DNA from: Gigaspora rosea
Taxonomy: Eukaryota > Glomeromycota > Glomeromycetes > Diversisporales > Gigasporaceae
NCBI GenBank assembly: GCA_003550325.1
Contig: QKWP01001165.1
Span: 30,424-94,423, forward strand
DNA: 64,000 nucleotides
Direction of reading: 5' to 3'
Made by a program: the position numbers and the translations under genes
In this document: in pieces, positions 1-12,775 of the stretch
Position numbering within the stretch: the first letter of the stretch is position 1
Layout of the letters: each line of letters opens with the position of its first letter
Notes under the pieces: model-generated
The model's database searches: none
Seen by the model: the letters and a program-made list of their open reading frames with translations, nothing else
What the model was told of the DNA's origin: nothing

Positions 1-210
1 TGATTATGTGAATATAATAATTATTAATTGATATCATATTCGATATAACCAGATATAAATTGATTACTATCACTATTGATAGTAATCAATAGGGTATTAA
101 CCGGATATTAATCGATTACTATCACTATCGATAGTAATCGATAGGGGTGTTGATAATCAATATATATCTTACCGGTTAGTAATCGATATATATCTATATA
201 TAAAATTTGC
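1..210. repeat. AT-rich palindromic repeat, left copy
   Basis: Iterated words built on TAATCGATATATATC and TGATAGTAATCAATAG. Its outer end (ATTATGTGAATATAATAATT) and inner end (TATATATAAAATTTGC) both recur in inverted orientation at 11942-12224. The copy is at the window edge, so its true left limit cannot be seen. It may be one terminal repeat of a 12.2-kb unit, or one of two independent palindromic MITEs. Confidence 0.7.
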
Positions 211-226
211 CAATGAATGCTTGCAA

Positions 227-1490
227 ATGATCTATTTGGAAAAAATGTATACTACCTATTTTGCTGTACTTACCAAAGAACAAGTTGATAAAGTTCAAAA
301 AATCATTAACAAAACTCTTAAAAATTGTACTCTTAATGAAAGTCAATTTCTCCAAGCCCTAGAGTTTCTATTGAAGTAATAGAAGAGATAAATAAGTAAT
401 AATCTATATGATAATGATAAAAAGGAAAAAGAGATCATAGACTTGCTCCTGTATATCTAAATAAATTTATCTGTAGGAAGTCTGTCTCCTGTCTCTTGTA
501 GAGTTTTAGCACTGAAAGTTTTCTCAAAGCCTCAAAATAAAAAAAGCCTAGTATCTAAGAGTTTTGGTTTGCATTTTGTTCTAGCAAATTCTTTTAATAG
601 TACTGCATTTGGTCTTGTGAATAAAAAAAATGATTTAGAAACCTTTTTCAAAAGTTAGCTGCTAAATTCAAAGCCCTTGTATATAAGTTGGCTTTAGAAA
701 AAAAAGTTTTAAAAATATCTCTAAAAGAAAAATATATTAAAAGAGATAAAGATAAAATAGGTGTTGAGAAAAAAAAGCTCTCAAACTGTTGTTCCAATTC
801 TGTTGATATGGAACTTATTAAAAGAATAATCAATGATAGTAATGGTTATTGAAAGAAAATTGAAGTAAAAAGAATGAAATTAAGGCCTCCATTTATTATC
901 AAGAATTTGTTAAGATAGATAATACTTGTAGAACTTGTTGAATTGATACCAAAGCTAAATAAATAAAGTGTGCGAATAATAATAAAACATGTTAAAGATG
1001 ATAGTTCAGAAAAACAATTTGACCCAGTGGATGCTACAATCAAAGATGTAAAAGTTCTGAAAAAGCCTGTAAAAAGAAGAAGAAAAAGGTTAGAAGATGT
1101 TTAGTTAAAAATTAACCAAAATGGACAAAGTTAAAAAGAAAAAATTTGTACCACTACAAGCCCCAACATTTGATGCTGTTTTGGGCAAGTTATGAAAAGC
1201 CTGTAGAAAAGAATCTTGAATAAAAAAAAAGGTCCCAGAATATATATGTTATAAGGACTATGATCTGTAGAGGCCCTCCAAATAAAGAAAAGGGGAAGGT
1301 AAAATTGGTAAAGTTGAGAAAACCCTAATGCATGACAATAAACCCAACAAAGAGAATCACCTGCACTTGTTGCAATAGAGTGAGACCCATGTATTTAATC
1401 CTGGAGAATGCTAAACTAGATTGATCTCCTAGACAATAGTATTGAAAAAGGCTCAGCCAAAATTTAAAAGAAAACTGCAAAAAAAATTAT
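227..1490 (+). pseudogene. Decayed lysine-rich ORF of a dispersed repeat
   Basis: The first 50 codons (227-379) are open and begin just inside the left palindromic repeat, with residues such as AVLTKEQVDKVQKIINKTL. After the stop, plus-strand coding-like stretches continue in changing frames: SFGLHFVLANSFNSTAFGLV near 560-620, a lysine-rich stretch near 1060-1150 and FVPLQAPTFDAVLGKL near 1147-1194. Many stops and frameshifts separate them. I do not recognise a domain. The basic, low-complexity character would fit the first ORF of a LINE or another element-encoded nucleic-acid-binding protein, but this is a guess. Confidence 0.45.
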
Positions 1491-1895
1491 TTTTGTTTTT
1501 GCTAAAGCTTTAAGAAATTGCTATATTATTTTTATATAGTACATAAAAATTAAACAAAAAAGAGTTGTTGGTAGCTAATCTAGAGATTCCATAACCCATG
1601 TAATTGCTATACCAAAATCATTAAAAATTAATAAAAAAACTAACAAACAAATGAGCCCCAAAGCAGTCCCAGAAAATATGAACCAAGCCCAGCCCTAAAG
1701 CCCAGAAAATTGCAAGAAAATATAATAAAGACATTGAAGAATCTTTAGCAAACTGAGGTCAGAAGATTGGAACAGGTACCCAAGACCTCAGTACTAAAAA
1801 AAGATAAGCTACATGAAATGAACTCATAGAAAGCTTAGCTTATCAGTCCAAGCAAAGCCTAGCTTACCAGACCAAGCAAAGCCCAAAGAAGCAAC

Positions 1896-2275
1896 TACTG
1901 TATTTACTCGAAATAACGCACATGGGCGTTATTTCGAAAATTGCATTTTCTTAAAATAGCATGTTGGTTTTGAAATAATGCCCATGTGTGTCCCAATATA
2001 ATGAACACTCCAAATGCCGAATTAATAATCTGCTGAAATAATGAATTTAAATAACAAGCAGAAATAAGAATTTTTTAGTTAAAAAATCTGACTTATATCG
2101 GAAAGGTTATATATAAATTTAAGAAATACAGGTTTTTTATGCATTACACATATAAAACAGACAATTTTTAGAAATTAGACCTTTACCCCGAAATAACACC
2201 CATGCGTGTGCTCAAAATAATGCGCATCCCCTCAAAATAACGTGCAGATGCGCGTTATTTTAAGTAAATATGGTA
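1896..2275. mobile_element. TA-flanked MITE, 380 bp
   Basis: Inverted ends: TACTGTATTTACTCGAAATA on the left and, reversed, TACCATATTTACTTAAAATA on the right, both followed by the AACGC word. GCGTTATTTCG / CGAAATAACGC palindromes are iterated inside. TA at both borders fits a Tc1/mariner (pogo-like) target. No coding capacity. A related fragment lies near 55.4 kb. Confidence 0.6.
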
Positions 2276-3490
2276 TGTGATGTTTGTTGCTTAGAACAAA
2301 CAAAAGACCAAAGTTGGATAAAAATGCTTGTGGCCATGGTAGTATGCCATCATATTCATATAAAAAAGATGGCAAATGAAATAGAGTTTTTTCTTTTTCT
2401 ATCTTTTTTTTCTTTTTGTTTTTCTATAAATTAGATGACATTTTGCCCAAGTTGTAAATTCATAGAATATTGAATAAAAAAATATAAATAAAATAAAATT
2501 TGAATATCTTCTTGATAATAACTGATATCTGTGACCTATAAAATTCTACTCTTTGTGCATATATACTCTATCCATAAAAAAACTATATGTTTTCTTTGCC
2601 AAATCTCTCTCGGCTTACCTTTGTTTTGTTGTGTGGTTGGTTGTGTATTGTTGTTTTTTAGTAGTGATGATCTGGCCTGTTTTGCTCTTGTAGATCAGCC
2701 TTTAACAATATGTTCTGTTCTCCCTCCCCCTCTTTTGAGAAAGGAATGTAATGTAAGCCACTGAATTGAATTGGTCTCACCTAATTCAAATAATACTTCC
2801 AATATTTGGGCCAATTACAAATTGTTCAAGGGCACAATAGATATAATTGGTAATATTATATTTAGACTTGAAAGATGCAACACACATTGTTTACATAAAT
2901 ATTACTTAAAATAAAAGTGCAATGTTGTTACATTAAATAGTTAACATGTATTTTCAATTTGCTTAATCAAAGTATAGATAGAAAGGAATATCTAGTGCTT
3001 TTTCTCATATGTAATTCCCACTGTGCCTTACTTGTCAGGAGTTAACATTATCACGAATTGTCTTAGATATTGGCAATAAGAAATTTGCTATTGCCTTTAC
3101 ATTCGTAGCTATATCAAGAGCATATGCTTTTCAATAGTACTTCTTATAATAGATTACAAAAGTGAAAGATTATTTAAAAAAACAAAAATTACATTTATTA
3201 TAATTGTTAACTTGGAATTTATGCCTTTTCACGTACATATAATATAAATTTATAAAAAATTGTTATTTAAAATTAGCATATATTCTAATACTAGTAATAG
3301 ATCTAAAAATTTTATTTTTATTATGAAATCTCACCATTTATTACTAGTAATATTTAAAAAAATTGTTGTTTACTAAATTTGCAAATGCATATTAATGTGC
3401 TAAAATATATATATTTCATTTTAATTGTGGAAAGTTAGTGCATATAAAGGTAGTTAATTAATTGATGTTATATCTATAAGAATAAATATA
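2276..3490. other. No gene recognised
   Basis: AT-rich sequence with short spurious reading frames only. There is no convincing intron-exon structure, no RNA gene and no clear inverted-repeat pair. Confidence 0.5.
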
Positions 3491-3491
3491 T

Positions 3492-3780
3492 GCAACGCAC
3501 CCTCGATATGCTAATTCATCACACATATATATGTAAACATAGTTTGTAGAACTGTGTAACAAATAACAATAAATTTTTTATAACAATTAAATTAATATAA
3601 GGTTAGAATAAGGGTTAATGTTAGAAGTTAAAGTAGATAATGATATATACCAAAATTTTGCAAGGAATTTTTTTTGTTAGAGCGTGAAAGGTGGTTATGT
3701 AGATGAAATTTTTTGATATTCAAATTTAATTGGCAGATCATTGGGGTGTGATATACAAGCACTTCGCAGGGGTGCGATGC
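3492..3780. mobile_element. MITE-like element with the shared core cassette
   Basis: Weak inverted ends GCAACGCACCCTCG (left) and, reversed, GCATCGCACCCCTGCG (right). The middle (about 3599-3722) carries a cassette seen in other elements here: a telomere-like GGTTAGAATAAGGGTTA stretch, then CAAAATTTTGCAAGGAATTT, a T-run, GTTAGAGCGTGAAAGGTGG and an ATGAAATTTTTTGA end. Confidence 0.45.
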
Positions 3781-3945
3781 CTAATTAAGTCCTATCCATA
3801 AATAAGATTTTCGAGTTTGTTGCATCTTAATTTTGAAACATTTTAATGATAAAATTCATAAACTTGAATATCATTTTAAATCATTGACTACAGTGCCAGA
3901 CAGCAAAAAACATCAACTCATTAAAATGTGTATAATATATAAATA

Positions 3946-4056
3946 CAGTCACACCCCTAAGTGCACACCCTCTCTATATGCACACTACTGCTCAGTCCCA
4001 AGCTTGGTACTTAAATGCCCTCCATATTCTGCACGTGCTTAAATTTCGGGACAGTT
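3946..4056. mobile_element. Pogo-like MITE fragment
   Basis: Starts with CAGTCACACCCCTAAGTGCA after TA. The same end occurs at 29727 and, more diverged, at 56146. The right end is eroded. Confidence 0.4.
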
Positions 4057-4900
4057 GATACCGATCTGCATATATACACGTGATTTTGACCAATAAAAAT
4101 TGCTCCAGTATCAAATATTGTTAAAATCGTTCATTAAACAATAACAAATAGAAGTTCTACTTTAATTTTGCATTTATTGTATACATGTATCTATACATAA
4201 ACTCAGCTTTATTATATGTAATAAAAGAACTAAACAGTTATTATATTTGTCAACTAAATTTAACGTTTAATAGCACTCAAAACATATTGACGTGCAAGAT
4301 CTAATCTTTGAGTAAGTGTTTCCGGGTTACCAATAAGTTGGCTTATAGTCGAAGCAGACGTTGAGTTTCAAATACCATTGATTCCAACTGAGAAGTGACT
4401 ACAGAAAGTGTTTAGACGACTGTTGTAAGATTATAGTTAGTATTATAGTTTCTGAATTATGGTCATTAGCTTGCAAAGTTAAAGTAGAGGTTGTTGAATA
4501 AAACATTTCATCATGTTGACTCAAAAATAAAAATTATAATTGAATAAATAATAAAAATTATAATTGTGATTGTAAATAATTTAAATAAAGTGAATAGTTA
4601 CTTCAATCTTCCATTTTGCATTTCTTATACTTATCATTTTTCTTCTTTGAACTGAAGGTAGTGGAACTTCATAATTGGCAAGAAGAAAAACCAAAGTACT
4701 AACCTAGTAAATAATAACATAATGACACAGCTGACAATTCCAAAAAGTGATAGTACCAACCAAATATAATACCAAAAGATGATAACACTACCAAATGAAG
4801 ATGTCAAGAGACAACAATAAATGATGGCACTAATGAAAATACTAGAAAGAAAAATTAGAAAAAAAATAATACTATAGAATATTATAAAAAATAACTTGTA
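4057..4900. other. No gene recognised
   Basis: AT-rich intergenic sequence. From about 4916 it becomes the 3' flank shared with CoA-ligase copies B and C (TCCTAATACCTAGTAATTAA and onward). Confidence 0.5.
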
Positions 4901-5185
4901 TATATCTGTGTATCTGTTAGTCCTAATACCTAGTAATTAAATTAATGACAAAAACCTAACAAATTTTTTGCTTTAAACAATCATATTAACAAATTTTTTA
5001 TTTAATTCTAATAACTTTTATTTTTTTAACTTATATTTCAAATTGATAATAATTTAATAGGCAATTAATTAAAATAAATAAAAATAAAAAACAAAAAAAT
5101 GAAATTTATAATTCATAAATAATAATTTGATGTAAAAAATATTGCTTAATGATAATTGATCAAACTATGAAAACTAATTTTTCAA

Positions 5186-7600
5186 TTATTTTTTCATATC
5201 ATTCTTTAAACTTTCCTTTAATAATCTTCTTAGAATTTTACCAGATGCATTTTTTGGAATTCTATCAATAAACAATATACCGCCTCTTAATCTTTTATAT
5301 GGTAAAACCTTTTCATCTACAAAAGATTGAATTTCTTCTGCTAAAGCTCGGGATTGCTTATACCCATTTTTAATTGTGACATATGCTGTAGGAAGTTCAG
5401 TTGCATCTTTTTCAGAATAATATCCTACTACTGCTGCATCTGATACAGCAGCATGTGTAAGAAGAATCGATTCCAATTCAGAAGGTGCCACATGAAAACC
5501 CTGCGAATGTTAACTTTTTTATTAATCAAATCTAATGAAATAATATGCAAAAATAATAATTATTATAATCATACTAGGCCTTGTATCATCTCTTTATTTC
5601 GATCAACAATAAAGTAGTTCCCTTCATAAAAAAAAAAAAATTAAGAAATTATCAATATAAAGTTTTATCCAATAATAAAAATATACCTTGTTCATCAACG
5701 TATACAATATCTCCTGTATTAAAAAATCCATCTCTGTCAATAGCAGCATCTGTAGCTACTTTATTATTAAGATAACTCTAATTAAAAAATGATATTTTTA
5801 ACACAAGCAGTATAATTACAGAATTATGAGCACAATAGATATATAACATACCTTCATAATATTTGGACCATGAATCCATAATTCTGCAGGCTCATTACAT
5901 CCCAATTCTAAAAAATAAAATAATAAATGTTACTTGGACTTTAAATTAGGAACAAATATACGTATATATTTACAATTACCATGGCAATCATCTGATAATA
6001 TTTTAGCTTTTATATTTGGAATAAGGATTCCAACAGAGCCTATTAAAAATTGTTGCTTAATAGAACACTCATTGATATACATAAAGTAAGCACACAATTT
6101 AATGATATAATACCTGGAACTGTAGTCTTCAATGTATCAGGAGATATTGTTATTGCACCCGATTCAGTAAGACCTTTATTATGCCATATAAATAGTAAAT
6201 AATAATATACAATTACCGGTATGAAAGAAAAAAATTAATGCACATAATAAGACCATTCAGAATAAAGATCAAGGAGTTAATTTAGTTCAAACCAACTTAA
6301 AATTAAACTATTTACCATAACCTTGCGAAATTGGTATTTTAAAAATGTTATAAAATTTTCTTTCCGATTGATCACTTAACGGGGCTCCACCACATATAAT
6401 CTTATCTACACTTGATAAATCAAATTGTTGGGCTGATGGATCATTGACAAGATTAAGTATAATCGGTGGAGTAGTGTAAATACGGTTAATTTTAAATGTT
6501 TGAATAGATTCACAAATCGTTTCCACACTGAAGTTTGAATGTATGATTGCAGTAGTACCTATAATTTTAATAACAGATTTTAATTTAAATTGATAATGTA
6601 ATAATCAAATAGTAACAAGTAAAGAATAACAAACAAGCATTAAGATCATATGAAGAATACTCGATCCCCAGCCGTTGCAAAGTTGCTATATTTTTAAAGA
6701 AATAGTAAAAATTACCCTGTTACCTAGAACCTGAAAACACAAGGAATTTTTTAAATGACCTACTAAAACAGCCATGATTATACTGTGTGGTCCAAGATTA
6801 CATTCCATACTATTTACTTGAGCCAATCTAACTACCATGTTTGTGTGAGTAATTTCGATATCTTTTGGCTTTCCGGTTGTTCCAGAACTGTAAAACAAAT
6901 AAGCAGTCGTTGATTTTGCTTCTTCAGGAGTATAATAAATTGGTTCAATATCACGATCATTGATTAAGACTGAGCGATAAGGTTTATATCCTTTTATTTC
7001 GTTATCACCAAATAATAATACCCTGGAAGCAGGAATTTTCGCATCGATTGAAGCTTCAATAGCAGCTTCAAGAACTTCTGGATGCACAATCAGAATCGAT
7101 GCACCTGAGTCGATTAGTTGGTAAGATAATTTAGTTGTTTCATATATTGGATTAGCCGTCGTTACTTTGCCTCCTGAAGATGATAGTAAATAAATTAGAA
7201 TTTGAAAACATTAATGAAATTATTTATTTATGAAATAACAATACCAGCTGCAATCGTTCCAAAGAGTACGATGGGATAATCAACCTTAACAAAAAATAAT
7301 TACAGTTTATCAAGTAGAAATGTAATAACGACTTATTAAACTAAAGAGCAAAAGAGTTGAGTACTTGATTAGGTGAAAATATCGCCAAAACATCCCCACG
7401 TTTAAATTCTAGCTTATCTTGCAACCCTGCCGCAAACTTTTCGTTTCGTGCTTAAATTCGCCAAAAGTGTAGCTTCTACCAGTAACCCCGTCCACGTAAA
7501 TAATCTTTTCGTCTGGAATTTTGTTTGGATTACTAGTCACATATTGATAAATTCCGGCTTGAGGGATTTTTATATCTGGATATTTAGATTTAGAGATCAT
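5186..7600 (-). pseudogene. 4-coumarate/acyl-CoA ligase-like gene, copy A (frameshifted)
   Basis: ANL-superfamily AMP-forming ligase, which would activate an aryl or fatty carboxylate with ATP and pass it to CoA. Ten exons with GT-AG borders: 7600-7365, 7284-7245, 7173-6724, 6558-6316, 6173-6114, 6039-5980, 5907-5852, 5777-5687, 5621-5575, 5500-5186 (about 532 codons; family usual length about 540-560). Visible motifs: P-loop YSSGTTGKPKDI, where the usual PKG is PKD; YGLTES (A5); DGFFNTGD and FIVDRNKEM (A7/A8); and the catalytic-lysine motif PKNASGKILRR. Exon 1 is 236 nt, not 237: a T-run of 4 at 7438-7441 (5 in copy B) shifts the frame after HETK and brings a stop. The usual PFFHxxG motif is absent. 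The run-length difference could also be an assembly error. The start ATG at 7600 was chosen by agreement with copy B. Confidence 0.85.
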
Positions 7601-7671
7601 TTTTACCAGAAACAAAGTAATATTGAAGATTTCTACAGTGTCAGTTATATTGCAAAATCTTGCATCTTATA

Positions 7672-7695
7672 CCAGTACGATCACGTTTTCACGTG
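7672..7695 (-). promoter_or_regulatory. Upstream motif shared with copy B
   Basis: ACGTGATCGTACTG (minus strand) lies 72-86 bp upstream of the copy A start, with a CACGTG E-box beside it. Copy B has the motif twice in the equivalent position. Conservation could mean a promoter element or simply shared duplication history. Confidence 0.35.
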
Positions 7696-7868
7696 TAATA
7701 TGTAATGTGATCTATGCAATACCTGACTCTTTAATTTATTTCCTGGTCGTCGCTTAATTGCAGATCTTGATTGCTGTTATACCATTCTATATATTTGATT
7801 CTGAAAATTTCTGTATTATTGATTTTTGATCCACCTGCCATTACATAACAATAACATTAACACAATAG

Positions 7869-8430
7869 TTAACAATCACAAGATAGCTGCAGGAGCGGGA
7901 ATGCGGGTGGGAAAAACAAACGAAATGAACAATGATATCGACACATGCCTGACGCAAAATTTAAAAAATTTAAGAATAGGAGACAGGTAGGGGGATATAA
8001 GTACAACTGACGACTCCCACGGCGCCGAAAGAACAACAAGGCGAGATCCTCGCTACCCATCCAACCCGCCCAAAACAGTAAGTCACGTGATCCCATCATT
8101 TTGTACAGCCGGCTTGCTTCGGCAGGCGGGGAATAGTCACACCGGATAATCCTAAAGGGACACCCAGTGCAACTCAGTGCAATTACGATTGCCTCTGTCG
8201 CGAGAGGCCTCTACTGTTCCGACCAACTCGGTCGATTGCTTGCTTTCTGCCATGTATTCTGCTATACATCATCAAATTCAATAAATTATCACCCGGCATA
8301 AATAATCTGCCGGCATAGTCTAAAAAAAAATAATAATAATATACCATATGTTGTGTAGCGCGAATGTTTTCGTTATCTGATACTGTCAAACCTCCCAAAA
8401 CCGATATGCATGGTGGACAGGTCTTGTATT
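7869..8430. other. GC-richer island upstream of copy A, function unknown
   Basis: Noticeably richer in G and C than its surroundings, with 70-80-codon minus-strand reading frames that resemble nothing I know. It could be a promoter region, a decayed exon or foreign insertion. No domain is visible and no splice model is convincing (the only apparent intron, in the TATTATT run near 8320-8345, is too short). Confidence 0.3.
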
Positions 8431-9335
8431 AGTATCGAGAGGTTATCAGATTTGAAAACATTATAAACAATTAAATTTATACATCAAGTACCGACTTGGT
8501 AGAGTAATTTTTATCAGATTTACAGGTTATCGATTTAGACAGGAACAGTTTTGAGAGGTTCAATAATATCTACTTTGAGCTAAACAAATAATCGAATGTT
8601 TCACGATTTTGAAAACTTGTATGTAAACTGTTCTTTTGGTTATTTGATTTTCTTGTTGGATTTTTGCCTCCCAAATTATTTTATAGTCGTCGTGTTTCTT
8701 GGCATAAACAATGAATTATTAGGCCATGCAAAGTTGATTTTTCGTTTTGCATTATCTGCCGACCCATTTTTTTCAATATTTCAAAATTTATTATTATTAT
8801 TATTACTGTATATTTTAAATCCTTGCCATTTATTTTTTTCCACTATTCACATCCGGTACCATCAGATGCGAAAATTAAATTGATTTATTTAATATATGTA
8901 ATAATGCGATAATTAAATTGATTTTATTTGTATACTGTAACATGAAAAATCTGCAATATATCAAATTATATAGTTTGCTCACATAGGTTGGATTTACTTA
9001 GTTGAGTTACGTACTCCTTGGGGTTTAATCTCCTCCTAACCTTAAATAGTCACAACAAAGAATTTTTTTTTCTAACTTCAATAGTCACAACAATGAATTT
9101 CAATAAGTGGCAATTATAGAAATAATTCCGCGGATGTTTTCTTTAATTCCATAAACGATTGTGGAATTGATCATTAACAAACGTCTAAAGCGGAAGCAAA
9201 TCATGTGATCAACCGCCAATCAGAATATAGAATTTTGATGATCACCGGATAAGTAAAACAAGAAATAATGAAAAATACAAAAAACGGCATTCTAAACCTA
9301 CCTCGATGTGTTAAGCAAATATGTCAAGAAGGCAA
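8431..9335. other. No gene; MITE fragment near 8719
   Basis: TAGGCCATGCAAAGTTGATT at about 8719 matches the end of the 105-bp MITE at 40690. A direct repeat AATAGTCACAACAA occurs twice at 9046-9096. Nothing else recognised. Confidence 0.4.
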
Positions 9336-11941
9336 TTTTTTTTATTAACCTCGGTAAAGGACGCCATGTAGGCGTACTTTATTAATAATTTACTTACTGA
9401 CAACTAATACAAAATCATACTATAACTAAAGTAAACCTATCGGCCTATTTACATCTCTATTCTGGGGCCAAGTCTTTTCCATTTGCCCTAGAACCTATAT
9501 AGACGAGCTCAGAGAAAGGTACTTCGTTACCTTCTCTAGACTATTACGTCCCTCCTTTTGTAAGGCCTTTAGAACCTTTAACTCCTTGCTAATTTTCATC
9601 TGAACTATAGCAGGTAATATCACTTCTGGTATCCCTTTCTGTCCCCATTTGACCTGGGTATACCAGCACCAGATTTCATATAGACAGGTGATATGCAGCT
9701 ATATAGCTGCTTTACGTTTGGCAGGCGCTTTAACATTCGCAGCAGAGAAATTTCATCACATGATTTTGGAGACCATCCTCATTTGAAATAGGCAGGAGTT
9801 TGTAAGCTTCGGACCATATTATCTTACTGATTCTACACTCCAGAGCGAAGTGTAATAGGGCTTGAATTTCTCCAGGGCATGCTGAACAGTCCCCATTTAC
9901 TTCCCGACTGATATGTAGTAGCCGATATCCTAGGGGAAGTGCCCTACAATTCAGCCTCAACATCACATCCTTCTTTCTGTTAATAGTCCATTTTTCCTTA
10001 ATCTACCCTACATGATCCATTTGGCTAACATTAATGTTGACTTTGGCACATAAGTATTCCGTGGCTTTTTTTATTGAGAAATTACCATGTTGACTTCCTA
10101 TCTCAAAATCGCTAGGGTCCCAAGGTCCATTGCCTTCTCCTCACACTTTTCTCTCCAACCGATTTCATACTTGCATATATAGTTTCTATCTTTTTGTCCA
10201 ACTTTTAGTTGTGACTGAATTGCTATTTAAAGCCTCCTTAATTGTTATGTTCCTTTTACTCTTTAAACTTTCAGTGGCCAACACTCTTTCTAGCTTTGCC
10301 CAAAACTATCACCTGTTAACAGCTTTATCAACACCAAGACCAATTTGCATCCAGCATATCCTTCAAATCGGCCTCCTTGATCATACCCTGTTGAAAGCTT
10401 GAGTATCATGGGAGCATTCACGACCTATTTTTTACCCAATCCATGATCATGTTATTAAACATATACAGCTGTTTCCTTTTGGAAGGGGTAAGATATGCAA
10501 AATACCATATTTTCGAGATAAAAAAGATTTCGCTACTAATATTCTACCTTTAAATAACAGATTTCTATTTGCTATAGCATTGATCTTATCTTGGATCTTA
10601 TGGGCCAATTCCTCCCATAAACGTTTTATTGGATTCTCTTAATATTTACCTTATAACCAAGTGTAGATATTAGTTCGTTCTTTGTTACTTTTCTAAAATT
10701 GCATTCACTAGTTAAATTATGTTCCCGTGCTATCACTATAAGTGGAATTAACATTGTCTTAAATCTATTTACCCTGGCATTGGATGCGGCTTTATATGTC
10801 CTAATTATCTCCAAAACCTTGAGCCAATTACTTTGAGATCCAATGCCTATGGTTAAGTCATCTGCATATGCCGCAATCTTAAAACATTGATTCTTGATCT
10901 TAATACTGTGAACTCTCTTATGTAGATGTTTCAACAAAGGTTCGATCGCTAGTATAAACAAGAGTGAGGACAACAGGTCCCTCTAACAGACCCCTCTTTC
11001 TATCCTAAATGGCACCAAGTGCATATCTGAGTCTGTAATGTATGCTTGTTAAGATGAAAATAATGCATTCACAATATTAACGAAATTTTTATCAAAGTTC
11101 ATCTTGTTTAACACTATTTTTAAGTACCCATGGTTGACCCTGTTAAAGGCCTTTTGCTAATCCACCAAAAGAAATCAATAGTATTTAGATTGATCTATTT
11201 GGTTTCTCAACACTGTTAGTATATCCATAGCTGCGTTTTGTATCAAGCTTCTATTCACAAATCCTCTTTGATGCAGGCTGATAATATTAGTACAAATTAT
11301 ATTTAGTTAATTTGCTATAATTTTTATAAATATTTGACATTACAATTCGTAAGTGAAATCGGCCTCCAATTACTTATTTCTTCAAGATTATCCTTTTTTT
11401 TAGAAATTAGTGAAATGATATCTTGACTCCATGAACATAGCATTTCTTTTGACTCCAATACCATGCTAAACAATTTTACAAGTATCAGAAGAACCTCCTC
11501 TTTTGCTAACTTGTAAAACTCATAGCTAAGACCATCAGTTCTAGGGGCTTTATTGTGGTAAGGGTATCTATGAGCCCAGAATTTTTATTCTAAAATATTC
11601 TTTACTAAAGATATATTCTGAGCTAGTGATAGCTGCAGCATACCCTGGATTAAGCTTCCACATCAAACACCCCTGTTTTATATAATTGTGCGAAGTTGTT
11701 ATGAATATATTGCAATATGGTGGTCGGATCCTTTTTTAGAGGTTTACTTGGGTCTCTGATTTTTGTAGTAGATATCGACGAAGCCCTAATCTTGTAATAC
11801 ATAAAAAATACTTTGTGCACTTTTCTTCATATTCTACCCAATTAGCCTTCGATCTAGTTTGCCATTTTTTAGCTAATAAAGATAGCCCCTCTTGTAGTTG
11901 TTGTTGTATATCTTTGGCAACCAACCATAAATCCTCCATCA
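9336..11941 (-). mobile_element. Decayed LINE (non-LTR retrotransposon) 1
   Basis: Minus-strand remnants of a LINE ORF2. Reading 5'-3': a linker before the RT (11945-11736, WQTRSKANWVEYEEKCTKYF); RT motif A region QKAFNRVNHGYLKIVLNKM near 11160-11100; RT motif C AYADDLTIGI near 10870; and a C-terminal zinc-knuckle-like CSACPGE...HFALEC stretch (9966-9730). Stops and frameshifts break the frame throughout, and the endonuclease part is missing. The 3' end on the minus strand is a short A-run (T-run at 9336-9343). The 5' limit coincides with the palindromic repeat at 11942. Confidence 0.8.
10626..10973 (-). pseudogene. Reverse transcriptase fragment (YADD palm) of LINE 1
   Basis: A 115-codon open stretch with AYADDLTIGIGSQSNWLKVL, the catalytic YADD box of LINE reverse transcriptases, followed by thumb-like sequence. 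It begins with LLFILAIEPLLKHL, typical of the region just before motif C. It is isolated from motif A by stops, so it cannot make an active enzyme. Confidence 0.85.
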
Positions 11942-12224
11942 GCAAATTTTATATATAGATATATATCGATTACTAACCGGTAAGATATATATTGATACTA
12001 AATACCCCTGCTGATTTTTATTGATAGTGATAGTAATCAATATATATCTGATTATCAGATATATATCTATTATTATCACTATCTATAGAAATTAGCAGGG
12101 TATTTAGTATCGATATATATTTTATTCAGTTAGTAATCGACATATATCTATATATAAAATTTGCTGATTAATTAATATATATCTGATATGATATTAATTA
12201 ATAATTATTATATTCACATAATTA
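11942..12224. repeat. AT-rich palindromic repeat, right copy
   Basis: Inverted counterpart of 1-210. It is itself nearly palindromic: GATATATATCGATTACTAAC near 11957 is mirrored by GTTAGTAATCGACATATATC near 12130. It starts exactly where LINE 1 is cut. Confidence 0.7.
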
Positions 12225-12385
12225 TACTTTTTGCAAATTTTTAAATATTTTACAGGTTTTTACAAGTTTTCACAAGGTTTCGCAATTTATATAAAATTTT
12301 ATTTTTTATTTATTATTATATAATATTTTAAATTATTTGCAATTTAATATAAAATTTTATTTTTTTTATTTATTATTAGGAAAAA

Positions 12386-12638
12386 ACTATTTATACACTA
12401 CGTGTATGTACACAGGTACTAATTAATTGATTTGCAAATCTGCATAAAATATAAACTATAGACCAAAATTAAAACCAACTTAAGGTTAGGGTTAGAGTCA
12501 GCTTTGGGTTTGGAAGAGGTTATAGTTTATAAAAATTTTGCAAGGAATTTTTTTTTGTTAGAGCCTGAAAAGTGGTTTCATAAGCAAAATTTTAAGTTAT
12601 CATATGTACCCGTGTTTATACACTAGTGTACAAATAGT
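12386..12638. mobile_element. MITE, 253 bp, with shared core cassette
   Basis: Inverted ends: ACTATTTATACACTACGTGT left; ACTATTTGTACACTAGTGTA right, reversed. The core 12479-12597 has GGTTAGGGTTAGAGTC, then AAATTTTGCAAGGAATTT, a T-run, GTTAGAGCCTGAAAAGTGG and AGCAAAATTTTAAG, closely matching the cores near 3.6, 40.1 and 55.0 kb. Confidence 0.65.
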
Positions 12639-12775
12639 AATTGTCTTATTATTATTATATTATATTTTAAATATTATATATTTTATTATATATTATTATA
12701 AAAAACAACAAAAAATAAACCCAAAAAAAACGAAACCAAAAAAAAATAAAAAAATAAAAACAAAAAAATAAACAA

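Noticed and set aside
5581..5775. Plus-strand 64-codon frame over CoA-ligase exons 8-9
   Set aside because: Antisense shadow of real exons.
7448..7705. Plus-strand 85-codon frame over CoA-ligase exon 1 (also 53756-53971 in copy B)
   Set aside because: It is antisense to a well-supported exon; conservation between copies reflects duplication.
8101..8160. Possible tRNA in the GC-richer island
   Set aside because: No cloverleaf with a B-box GGTTCGAATCC-type arm could be assembled on either strand.
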